A stretch of DNA of 64,000 nt from Hemerocallis citrina (Eukaryota; Streptophyta; Magnoliopsida; Asparagales; Asphodelaceae). This document shows positions 54,080 to 64,000 of this stretch, in pieces (positions within the stretch are counted from its first letter, which is position 1; the number at the start of each line of letters is the position of its first letter). The translations under genes and the position numbers were made by a program. The stretch is taken from positions 250,808,728 to 250,872,727 of the forward strand of contig CM030358.1 in the NCBI GenBank assembly GCA_017893485.1, in the 5' to 3' direction. Below the pieces are notes generated by a model. It was not told the DNA's origin. It saw only the letters and a list, made by a program, of their open reading frames with translations, and ran no database searches.

Positions 54080-56737
54080 GAGGGTGTTAAGCATCCTTGT
54101 GGTACTTCATTAGGCGTTCGGCATTCTAGGTCCTCAATATCCTCTTGCCCCCGAGTCTTCAAGTCAGTACATCTTTAGGTGGACTACTTTGGAGATCCTG
54201 TACGGCCCCTCCCAGTTGGGAGCAAGCTTGCCTTCTCGCTGGGATCGGAGAATTCTAGTTTCTGAAGGACTAGGTCTCCTTCTTTTAGGTTGGCTAGACA
54301 GACTTTCTTGCTGTAGAACTTCTCTATGCTTTGCTGAAAAATATGTCTTCTCAAGGAATATTTCTCGTGGACTTCCTCGATAAGGTCGAGGTTGCCCCGA
54401 AGATCAGTGGAGTTCTGTTCTTTATTGAAGGAGAGCAGGGGGAAGAAGGTAGTCCAGCTTCGAGGGGGATTAGTGCTTTGGAGCCGTAAGTGAGGTTGAA
54501 AGGGGATTCTTCTGTCGGGGTTCTCTTAGTGGTCCATAATGCACTTGTAAGTTCTCGACCCATAACCCCGTGGGGGGATTTTCTGATTCTCTTCTTGAGG
54601 CCATCAAGGATATGTCGGTTGGCATTCTCTGCTTGGCCGTTGGATTGAGTGTGGGAGATTGAGGAGAATTGTTGCTGGATCCCTATGTTAGCCCAGAGTT
54701 TACTGAATGCCTTAACGGGAAACTGAATTCCATTGTCTGTTACTAGGATCTGGGGGATGTCGAACCGGCAGACGATGTTCTTCCAAAAGAAATGTTATAC
54801 TTTGTGCTCTGTGATGGTTGCTAGTGAATCTACCTCGATCCACTTAGAGAACTAATCAATGGCAACCACAAGGAAGCTTATTTGTCTGGTTGCTAGGGGG
54901 ACCGGTCCGAGTAAATCTATCCCCCACATAGCAAAGGGGATTGGGCTTGACATGGAACTGAGCTTGTCCTAGGGCGTTCGCTTGATTATTTAGAATCTCT
55001 AGCAAGATGCACATTGGTGGACGTACTCCTGAGCATTGTTGAGGAGTGTAGGCCAAAAATATCCATGATTAAGGATCTTGCGGACGAAGGATCTTGCTTG
55101 ATTGATGAGAAACTCTAGCAAGATGCACATTGGTGGACTAATCCTCAGTTGTTGAGGAGTGTAGGCCAAAAATATCCATGATTAAGGATCTTGCGGACGA
55201 AGGATATTGGTACAATATGACCACCCCCAAATCCTTTCATGAATTTCTTTCAAAGCATAGGCCTCCTCAGGGGAGAAGCACCATAGGTAGGGTCTACCGT
55301 CCACCAGAGTGTAAGAGCGTTTATACATGACTCCTTCGACGAGTGTGTATCGCTCTGCCTTCACTCGGATCTTTCTAACTTCTTTGGGATCAGGGAGGAG
55401 GATTTCCTTGTCGAGAAAGTCATACAGGAGTTTATCCAATTGTGTTCAAGCACTAGGCGAGTGATTACCATGAGCTCTGAGACTTCCTCTTTGATGCTGG
55501 GCTTGAGCAGGACCTCAATAAGGACAATATGATCAAGTCCTTCGACGGAGGGGGAGGCTAACTTGGAGAGGGCTTCTGTTTGCCCATTTTCTTTGTGAGG
55601 GATGTGAGTGACCTCTATCACCTAAAATGCGGCTAGGAGTCTCCTAACGTATGCTATATACTTGATCATATGGTTGTCCCTGGCTTCATAGTATCCTTGG
55701 ACTTGGTTCACTACTGACTGAGAGTCTCCGAACACTTTAACGCGCCTGGCTCTACCTTTTTGGGCCAAGAGAAGGTCAGCAATTAGCGCTTCATACTTTG
55801 CTTCATTGTTGGAGGCTCGGAAGTTGAGGTGAAGGGAATACTGGAGGGTGAACTCATTCGGGCCTGTCAGGATAACTTCGGCCCTGCTTCTCGCGATGCA
55901 TGAGGATCCATCGATGTATACACTCTAGAATGGAGGGTCCTCACCTTCCTTGGGGGGTCAGGAATGGTGATTTCTACAATGACCTCGGCTAGAGCCTGAG
56001 TTTTGATGGTCGCCTACAGTTGATAGCTAATGCCATGCTGTCTCAGTTCGACATACTATTTCACGAGTTGTCCAGAGCTTTCTGGCTTGTGTAGTACCTG
56101 CTTGAGGGGTTGGTCAGTGAAGACCACTACCGAGTGTGCTTGGAAGTATGAGCGGAGCTTGAGAGCAGCCATGATCATGGCATAGGTCATCTTCTCCATT
56201 TTTGAGGAACGGAGCACAACGTCAAGAAGGACTTTACTTACATAGTAGATTAGCTTTTGGGTTCAGTACTCCTCTCTCAGCAAGACCGCACTGAGAGCCT
56301 GATCTGAAGTACCCAGGTAGAGGTAGAGCGTCTATCCCGACTCGAACTTGCTCAGGAGTGGGGGATTGACTAGATAAGCCTTGAGATCCTCGAAGGCTCC
56401 TTGATGTGCTTGTTCCCCTCGAAGCCCTTTGCTCCACTGAATGCTTTTATGAACGAGAGACACTTCTGCCCTGATTTGGAGAGGAAGCGTCCGATGGCGG
56501 TGAGGCACCCGGTGAGTCTTTGGACTTCCTTAATGCTGGATGGAGGAGCCAAGAACCCCAGGAATTTCCCTAGGGCACCTCGAAGGCACACTTAGAGGGA
56601 TTTCGCCTTATATTATGCTTACGCAGGACGTCGAAGGCTTCTTGAAGGTCTACCACATTGTCTCTTTTGCTGAGGCTCTTCACCAATATGTCATGTACAT
56701 GGACTTCCATATTCTTGCTGATCTGTTCCTTGAAGAC
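54080..56737 (-). pseudogene. Tat-like gypsy pol: partial RT, RNase H, integrase
   Basis: Reading begins at the LTR insertion (56737) in the middle of RT. The catalytic block is VHVHDILVKS where the family has YVDD, followed by LRKHNIRRNPSKCAFEV. A decayed RNase H follows, then a second, archaeal-type RNase H typical of the Tat lineage: YIDGSSC (about 55915), NNEAKYEALIADL, FGDSQSVVNQV, ARDNHMIKY, EVTHIPHKENGQTEALSKLA (55560-55621). The integrase has an N-terminal zinc region damaged by a tandem duplication, the core start WGIDLLGPVPL (about 54930), VTDNGIQF (about 54755) and NLTYGSKALIPLE (about 54480). Stops are frequent, among them a TAG at about 55620. Two RNase H domains plus the antisense ORF support the Tat lineage. 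Confidence 0.88.
54981..55205. repeat. 115-bp tandem duplication inside Tat integrase
   Basis: The block CTAGCAAGATGCACATTGG...GAGGAGTGTAGGCC...CTTGCGGACGAAGGAT occurs twice (about 54981-55092 and 55097-55205) with few differences. It duplicates the integrase zinc-binding region in place and would disrupt it. Confidence 0.85.
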
Positions 56738-59700
56738 TGTCATGCCCCACTTCCTAAAAATACAGAATACAAGTACGTAACAAAAGCCCAGCGAATGATT
56801 TTTATCATCCATAAGCTGTTTCAGAATCTTTACAACACATTACAGAAATAATCAGAGTCGGAAAAAAAAGGCACAACCATTCATTCATAATTGAAACAAA
56901 TTACCAACAGAAATTTACTTGAAACCAAATACAATATTCTCAAATAAATCAGAGTCTGGAGAAAACAAATATCCTGGGTCACATCGCCCAAATACAAATA
57001 ATATCCAATAAACCAAATACAACTTATTCAATATTCAAGCAACAGTAAAATAATAATAATAATAAAGCAGAAATCTCCAGCATTTAAAACATCATCTCGC
57101 CAATACCTTCTGGCAGCTGACCATCCTGATCTGCAATAGTAAATTGCAGGAAAAAGGAGAAAAGAAGAAAACAAGTACCCGTCAATTGCAAGTCGCAGGT
57201 CACAAATAATGTAGGATACAAGCACAGGGGGAAACTAACTAATAGCATGTCATAATGCATCAACAGTAATATCTAACATGGTATCCTAAAAAAATAAATG
57301 TTTTTATGTCAAATACAGTGTCATATGGCAACTAACAGTCTCTAGTAACAGTATCTCAGTATATCAGTGAATTAGGATAACAGTATATCAGTATCAGTCC
57401 AGTAGTCTCAGTCGAATAGTATCAGTCTAACAGTATCAGTTTTATGTTCTTACAGTCTTTTGTGTATTACTAACTAGGTAGCACTTCATGCGCCCCAACT
57501 TTTATCACATGGTTGCTACAACAAACAATTTCGCTTAGTAAGATTTCATAGGGGACCATGATGGGGCAGTGTACTCAGGTATCAGTAACAGTAACAGTAA
57601 CAGTCAGAACCGAGTGGTCCTCTTCTACTCTACACCTTACAGAAGAAGTAATATAGACAGGGCCAGTAAACAGTAACAGTAACAGTATGGAACACTAGTT
57701 CCCTTCCAAGTACACGTTTCCATATTATCCACTACTAGATCTTTCCTTAAACCTCGGCTTGGTTACTTTTATTATGGTTATCAAACAGAAATGAATGTGT
57801 ACTAAATGGTGTCAAACTAACATGGTATAATTAGAATTAGGTTCAGGGAAACAAATCAGCGGGCATAAATAGTATACAGTCACATAATCGAGCAAAACAG
57901 TGTATGTTTATAATCAGGACAGCAAGACCAGTCAGTACTAAAACAGTGATTCTGAACTCTAAAGAAATGCAAACCTAGATCCGTCGAAGGATTTGGAAAC
58001 TGGACATCCACGAATCCAGCGCATATGATTAAGTCATATAGTAATTCACAACATCTTAACTCAAAACAAGTTCGAAGACAGAAAACATGTTCAGTCAGAA
58101 ATCAGGAAAACGAATACAACAGCATGAAAACAACATGAAAACACTTTAATTAAATCCACGAAAAATCTGGGGTAATCCCCTATATGTCTAGACTCAAAAC
58201 AAAAAGTTTCATAATATTCTAATAAGTATAGATCAGTCATCAAAAATACCAAAGCATCGAGATAACAGAGTTTAACGAATCTGGAAATTTCAACACTGCT
58301 GTACGAAAACTAAGATATCTCGCAATAAGTGAATCGAAATCCAATTCTGCCAAAGGGACATGAAAATAGATAGATTTTACCAACTTTCATATTTCACAAA
58401 GAATTTGCATACAGTATAGGGAAGTATAGTCAAAATAGAGCTCTTTACTAAACAGTAAGCAAAATACAGCACAAGTAGATTTTAGAAACGAGCATGAAAC
58501 ACCACATAAAACTTATCTTTAAAATTCATCAAAAATCTGGGTAGTCCCTAATATCATAAGAAAATACTGACCAAAATATTAGATCCAGATAATATGTATA
58601 GAATAGTTCTTGAAAATAATTTGTTAACAAAATTAACCCAAAACAGAATCTGGAATTGATCAACACGTCTGTACCAAAACCTTCATAACTCAGTCATACG
58701 AAATCCAAATCTAGCAAAACCAGTGAGGTTTGAAAATAGACGAAATTATATAAAATCCATCTTTTATTTTGGAATTAGGATGCGGACTGTAGCATGGACT
58801 AAAACAACAAACAACACAGAACATCCAGAAAATACAGATTTCACACCTCTAATCAAGAACATCATAACTTTCACAATATTGATCCAAACACCTCCAAACT
58901 TGAAATACAACCTAACAAACATCTAAACATCATGATTTAGGGTTACTAACATGTCCACACCTATTATTTTCACATGGGCATTCAATCAAACACAATTCAT
59001 GCAAATAAGCACATACATGCATCAAAATCAAGTTTTGGGCATAACCTAGTTTATTTCCTATCAAAATTGGTGTTATAAGTCATCTATGGCCAAATTAACA
59101 CAATAGAGACAAAATCCATCAAGGAAAACATAAATTTTGGTTGTCTCTAGACCCAACTACACTAGATGTGAAATTTTTGACTTGTATCAACCTAATGAAT
59201 TGTAGTACAAGTTACTTGCCTTAGTATGGAGATGAACACAATCCTAATGCGAAGAGAAGCAAAACCCACGAACAAGATCCTCTCCATGTGCGAATCCAAG
59301 CAACCAACGAACAAAACTCCCACACGAACAAAACCATTGATGCCACTAACAAAGTGGAGAATACCCACTTCAAGAAACACCAAGAGAAGAAGTTTGATGA
59401 TGGTTGATGTTGATGGTGGTGCTAGGTGGTGATCGGCAATGATGGAGTGTAGGGTTTTTGTATGGAGATGGTGTATGGAGAGGTGGTCGGCCTAGGGAGA
59501 TTGTGGTGGCTTGGTTTGGGAGGAAGGTGGTCGGTTTTGTTGGGGACAAGTGCAGGCCGGAAGTTGGATTAGGGGAAAAAGGAGGTCGGATGCTATTCAG
59601 TAGAGGGAGAGAGAAAAAGGATTGGGGTTAGGGTTTATTAGGGGTTTGGGTATTTATATAGGAGGTAAAAGTGGGTTAATGGGTTGTGGATATGAGGATG

Positions 59701-60072
59701 TAGTAATAGGTATACAAATGGGTAATGGGTAGATTTCAAATAGGAATACAATTTATAGTGAATTCTATGGCTCCTTGAAAAATCTAATTAGGAGTCCAAA
59801 ATAATAGTTTGGAAAAATCACCACCAAAATGCCATCACATCACCAAAAATATAAAATAAAGAGAACGAGGCCAAGAAAATGAGAAGGAGAATCAAAATGA
59901 TGAAAACGAACAAAACGACGATCAACCAACACAAGGAGATCAAAATGCAAGAAAATGAATATATATTGAAAAAAAAATCCAATATACGGTTCAGAAAAAT
60001 ACAAGAGAGATATAAATACACAAAAATGAAAAATTCACTTCAAAATACATAAAATGAAGAACAGGTGTTGCA
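56738..60072 (-). repeat. 3' LTR of chromodomain gypsy
   Basis: A 3335-bp LTR reads on the plus strand from TGTCATGCCCC to ACAGGTGTTGCA and is bordered on the right by the polypurine tract. The minus strand has a TATA box (TATATAAATA, 59651-59660) and 15-30 bases later telomere-like AAACCCTAACCCC. A GC-type splice donor AAG|GCAAGTAAC is at 59219. A private repeat of CAGTA(T/A)CAGT-like units lies at 57350-57440 and 57580-57690. The target duplication partner is outside the window. Confidence 0.92.
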
Positions 60073-60090
60073 ATCCTACCCACCTAACAG
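60073..60090 (-). promoter_or_regulatory. Polypurine tract
   Basis: Minus strand GTTAGGTGGGTAGGAT lies immediately before the 3' LTR start TGCAACACC. It is preceded by TCGAGGACGAAATTTTTCT, a sequence usual at this place in Tekay-type elements. It primes plus-strand DNA synthesis. Confidence 0.85.
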
Positions 60091-60199
60091 AAAAATTTCG
60101 TCCTCGAAATTCAAAAGAAAGATACATAGGGTAACCCCAAAAACAAAGAAAAAAAACAAAACAAAACCAAAGCAACTACTCAAACAAATAAGAAAACTT

Positions 60200-63100
60200 C
60201 TACTGAATTTCCTCCTCCAACTCCCAAATCGACTCACCCGGCGAGTGAGGATTCCATGCGACACGAACCAACTTGATGACCTTGTTCTTAATCACTTTCT
60301 CCTGCCGATCCATAATAGCAACTGGCGGAATCTCACAAGTCAAATCCGGCCGAACAGTCAACTCAGAATAGTCGATCACGTGGCTCTCATCTCGGATATA
60401 TCTCCTGAGTTGTGAGACATGGAAAACATTGTGCACTTCTGATAAGGCTGGCGGCAAAGCAAGACAATAGGACACCTTGCCTACTTGCTCCAAAATCTCA
60501 AACGGTCCAATAAACCTCGGGCTAAGCTTGCCCCCACCACCGAACCGAATGACATCGCGCCACGGCAATACCTTGAGGAAAACATGGTCACCAACAACAA
60601 ACTCCAAAGCCCTATGATGAATATCAGCCCACCGCTTCTGCCTGTCTTGAGCTGCTTGCAAGTGCTTCATGATCTGAACCACTGCATCCACTCTCTTGGT
60701 GATCAACTCTGGACCCAACAACTTTCTGTCACCAATGTCATCCCAGCACACTGGTGACTTGCGCTTCCGTCCATAGAGTGTCTCGAACGGAGCAGCTTTA
60801 ATACTGGCTTGAAAGCTGTTATTGTACGAGAACTCTACAAGATGCAAATGATACTCCCAAGACCCACCAAACTGAAGCATGCAGGACCTCAACATGTCCT
60901 CAAGAATCTGAATAGTCCACTCTGACTGTCCATCAGTCTGGGGATGAAAAGCTGTATTGTACTTTAATTTGCTCCCCAAACTGTTCTGAAGACTCTCCCA
61001 GAATTGAGATCTGAATCTCGTATCCCTGTCGGATACAATACTGACTGGAACCCCATGAAGTCTAACAATCTCTTGCATGTACCTCTTTGCAAGGCTCTCA
61101 GTAGACTGACCAACGCGAAAAGGAATGAAGTAAGCACTCTTTGTCAAACAGTCAACAATCACCTAAATAACATTATGACCCTTAGGACTCCTCGGCAAAG
61201 CAGTCACAAAATCCATAGTGATATGTTCCTATCTCTACTCTGGAGTAGGAAGCGGTTGAAGAAGTCCAGCGGTTCTCTGATGCTCTGCCTTAACTTGCTG
61301 GCAGTGTTACTAAGCAACAACCCTCTTCATACCATGCCACCAGAAATGAAGCTTCAAATCCTGATACATCTTAGTACCGCCGGGATGGATAGAATACGAA
61401 GACTGATGAGCTTCTTCAAGCAACCTCTGACGAACTTTAACCTTAGGGACACATAACCGGGAACCAAAACGAAGAGAACCATCTGCATGAATAACCATGT
61501 CCGTCCTGGACCCATACTCAACCTCAGCTCGAAAACCCTGCAACTGCGCATCACTAGCCTGCGCCTCTTTAATCTGCTCAACAAGAGACGACTGCAGCTA
61601 GAGCGCCAAACAACTCCGACCAGAACTCGGCAACACAACATCAAGCTCCAACCTCCTTATCTGCTCAATGAGATCTCTCTGCTGAGTAAGAAACATAACT
61701 GCCGGTCTCCTGCTCAAAGCATCAGGCACCAAGTTTACTTTACCAGGATGGTATTGCAAACTGATGTCATAATCGGCCATAAGTTCCAACCAACGCCTTT
61801 GCCTCATGTTTAACTCCTTCTGGGTGAAGACGTACTTGAGACTTTTGTGGTTTTTAAAGATCTCCCCTCGGTCTCCAAGCAAATAATGTCTCCACAGCTT
61901 CAAAGCATAGATCACTGCCGCTAACTCCATGTCATGAGTAGGATAGTTCTTCTCATGCGGCCTCAACTGCCTCGATGCATACGCAACAACACGGCCCTTC
62001 TGCATAAGAACTGCTCCAAGACCCTTACCAGAAGCATCACAGTGAACTACAAATCCGCCTGAACCATCTGGAATAGTCAACACAGGCGCTGACGTCAATC
62101 TGTTCTTCAACTCAACAAAAGCCTCATTGCACTCATCAGACCAACAAAACTTCTAATCCTTCCCAGTCAATTTAGTCAAAGGTCCTGCTATCTTCGAAAA
62201 ATCCTTGACGAACTTCCAATAATAGCCAGCCAAACCAAGAAAACTCCTGACTTCTGAAACTGACTTGGGAATACGCCAATCCTTTACAGCCTCAATCTTG
62301 GCAGGATCCATAGAAATACCATCGCCAGAAACAATGTGCCCCAAGAAAGAAATCCTGTCGAGCCAAAACTCGCACTTGCTAAGTTTCCCATAGAGCTGAT
62401 TCTCTCTCAAAGTCTGCAGAACCACTCTAAGATGATCGGCATTATCTTCCCGATTCCGAGAATACACCAAAATATCATCAATGAAGACCACCACGAACTT
62501 ATCCAAGAACTGAGAGAACACTCGGTTCATAAGACTCATGAATACAGTCGGCGCATTCGTGACCCCAAACGGCATCACAAGATACTCATAGTGCCCGTAT
62601 CTAGTCCTAAAAGTAATCTTCTATATATCTGCAGCCTTTACCTTAACTTGGTGATATCCTGAACGAAGATCCAACTTCGAGAAAACAGCAGCCCCACTCA
62701 GATGATCAAACAAATCATCGATCCTGGGCAACGGATACCGATTCTTCACCGTAACTCTGTTCAGTTTCCGATAATCCATGCACATACGATGACTACCATC
62801 CTTCTTGTCAACAAAAAGGATCAGAGCACCCCAAGGCAAAACACTAGGTCTGATGAAATCAAGCAACTGCTGAATCTGCACCTTAAGCTCTGCCAGCTCA
62901 ACCGGTGCCATCCTGTAGGGACTCTTCGATATCGGCTCTGTTCCAGGCTGAACATCAATACCAAATTCCACTTCCCTATCAGGGGGTAAGCCAGGCAACT
63001 CATCTGGAAAAATATCCATGAAATCCCAAACTACGAGAGGCGCAGCCTCACAGTCTGAGTGCAATTCCATCGCACAATCCACCTGTTCAACTGCAGTCTT

Positions 63101-63477
63101 TGCTCGACCAAGAGAAGACTCTCCGGCATAGAACTCAAATTCTGCTCGATCTGGAATTTGGAAGACAACCTTCTTGGCACGGCAATCAATAACGGCATGG
63201 GCTTCACCCAACCAATCCATACAAAGAATAAAGTCGAATCCTGAATTTCCAATTATAATTAGGTTGGCTTTGAAATCTGCGTCCCCAATAACAACGGGAC
63301 ATTGCCTACACTCACGGGAACAACTGACAACTCCACCACCTGTCACGATGTTCCAAGCCTCTAACATGTTGCTTTATTCTAACTGATGGCGAGCGACAAA
63401 TCGAGAGGAGATAAAAGAATGGGTTGCCCCAGAATCAAAAAGAACATAGACAGAAAAAGAGCAAACAAGGATGATAC
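60200..63477 (-). pseudogene. pol: Gypsy Pol with chromodomain, ten stops and no frameshift seen
   Basis: One reading frame runs the whole length. Protease: VLFDSGATHSF (about 63410-63440). [52 protein letters not shown] (about 62470-62500). RNase [17 protein letters not shown] (about 62030-62080). Integrase: HPGGTKMYQDLKLHFWW with the CxxC side shortened (only one Cys visible), ITMDFVTALP, SDRDTRF and HPQTDGQSE. Then the GPF/Y region and a C-terminal chromodomain-like segment (IMDRQEKVIKNK, LVRVAWNPHSPGESIWELE) ending at TAG 60200-60202. In-frame stops are at 61163, 61229, 61235, 61306, 61309, 61598, 62153, 62621 and 63374, with the gag stops listed separately. Chromodomains direct such elements to heterochromatin. 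Confidence 0.95.
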
Positions 63478-63624
63478 CTAAAAGGAATCAAAGACAAGGA
63501 GAAAGCATAGAAGATCAAGGGTGAGGAAAAAACAACAATGCAGGAAAATAACAAAAGGAAGCAAAGCAAGGCTAAAAGAATAAACAAAAGGAACAAAACA
63601 ACAAAACAACCAAACAATATATAC
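63478..63624 (-). other. Predicted 147-nt intron between Gag knuckles and protease
   Basis: On the minus strand GTGGCAG|GTATATATTG opens and TTCCTTTTAG|GTATCATCC closes a T-rich 147-nt segment. Joining the flanks leaves the frame intact and restores family-like text from gag into VYVLFDSGATHSF. Within the segment the same frame meets a TAG at 63572-63574, so unspliced RNA would end at Gag. It could also be a T-rich insertion that happens to look like an intron. Confidence 0.65.
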
Positions 63625-64000
63625 CTGCCACAACTCCTTCGGCGGTCTCATCCAATGCAGTGGTCTCAGCCTCTGCAGCAGTCAAGTTGAGAGCTTGACC
63701 TCTCCTCGGAACAACAGTCCTCTGACCAACAATCTGGCATTGAGGAGGAAGCGGTGGCCTAACTGGACCACGAGCTGGGCCTGCTTGCTGAACTGGACCC
63801 TTGGCTGGAAGAGCCACCTACTGAAATGGCTGGGGACATTCGCGTACAGAATGATCAGCAGCGCCACTCCTAAAGCACTAGCGGTTGATGCGCCAACAAT
63901 TCTTACGCTCATGCCTAGACATCTGACAGAAGTCGCAAAAACCATCCTTCTGGAAGCCAGCAGAAGGATACAAAGCTGCCCTGACCAGATGGGTTGGGAC
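63625..64000 (-). pseudogene. gag: Gag C-terminus of chromodomain gypsy, cut by window edge
   Basis: The frame shows a first knuckle CDFCQMSRHERKNC (CX2CX4HX4C). A second, CFRSGAADHSVREC, has its second Cys replaced by Ser. A Pro/Gln/Arg-rich tail follows (ALPAKGPVQQAGPARGPVRP) and leads to the predicted splice donor at 63624. In-frame TAGs at 63878-63880 and 63819-63821 interrupt it. The capsid domain is beyond the window. Confidence 0.85.

Larger units (their letters stand above)
56738..64000 (-). mobile_element. Chromodomain gypsy (Tekay/Del-like) element, 3' part
   Basis: A minus-strand element inserted in the Tat RT. It shows the 3' LTR (56738-60072), polypurine tract, pol with protease-RT-RNase H-integrase-chromodomain (60200-63477), an apparent intron, and the gag C-terminus with zinc knuckles up to the window edge. 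The 5' LTR lies outside. Its LTR identifies the minus-strand solo LTRs at 2600 and 23935 as the same family. Confidence 0.95.

Noticed and set aside
1..64000. tRNA or rRNA genes
   Set aside because: Apart from primer-site matches to initiator tRNA, I saw no cloverleaf or rRNA sequence.

Overview
This window is plant nuclear repeat DNA. No intact host gene is visible. Almost every stretch can be assigned to nested transposable elements, an endogenous plant pararetrovirus fragment, or organelle-like DNA. Evidence for a plant: Ty1/copia, Ty3/gypsy chromovirus (Tekay/Del-like) and Tat-like retrotransposons, plant L1-type LINEs with zf-RVT ends, a Mutator-like element with a 9-bp target duplication, a Helitron-like end, a caulimovirid-type RT/RNase H, and the 5' end of plastid rbcL. 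I cannot name the species. Gene-poor, decayed, deeply nested repeats suggest heterochromatin of a large angiosperm genome.

Layout. 1-270: GC-rich repeat that cuts off the element to its right. 270-18778: one old Ty1/copia element on the minus strand (Copia-1), with its 5' LTR at 18641-18778. It is split by four later insertions: a minus-strand solo LTR (2600-5580, target duplication GTAAG), a truncated gypsy element with 5' LTR, primer site and gag (5695 to about 11216), a solo LTR (11629-14992, imperfect duplication TCGTT/TGGTT) and a solo LTR (15320-18509, duplication GATTG). 19077-19629: Helitron-like terminus plus a partial tandem copy, then TA microsatellite and a hairpin. 20104 to about 22190: 5' LTR and gag of a second copia (Copia-2), pointing away from Copia-1. 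22195 to about 37430: an endogenous pararetrovirus region (pol end, two small ORFs, a promoter with as-1-like motifs, further ORF) interrupted by a gypsy solo LTR (23935-27312), by rbcL and unidentified sequence (27672 to about 29690), and by LINE A (30541-37109, 18-bp duplication). 37437-38847: a non-autonomous Mutator-like element. 39152-47466: LINE B, near full length, on the minus strand. 47482-56737: a Tat-like gypsy element on the minus strand with a promoter/LTR region, a spliced antisense ORF, a TRIM-like insertion, a 115-bp tandem array and pol. 56738-64000: a chromodomain gypsy element inserted into that Tat pol. It shows 3' LTR, polypurine tract, pol and gag, and continues beyond the window.

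How the parts relate. The six 3.0-3.4 kb LTRs form two related groups (plus-strand copies at 5695, 11629 and 15320; minus-strand copies at 2600, 23935 and 56738). The minus-strand group can be tied to the chromodomain gypsy whose pol lies at 60200-64000, because one copy is its 3' LTR. All coding regions are broken, mostly by TAG/TAA stops that single C-to-T or G-to-A changes would explain, so the region looks methylated and inactive. The most interesting points are an apparent intron in frame at the gag/protease junction of the chromodomain element, a decayed double as-1 pararetroviral promoter abutting plastid rbcL, a multi-exon antisense ORF in the Tat element, the hypervariable repeat at the same place in all six LTRs, and a Mutator-like element full of short palindromes.
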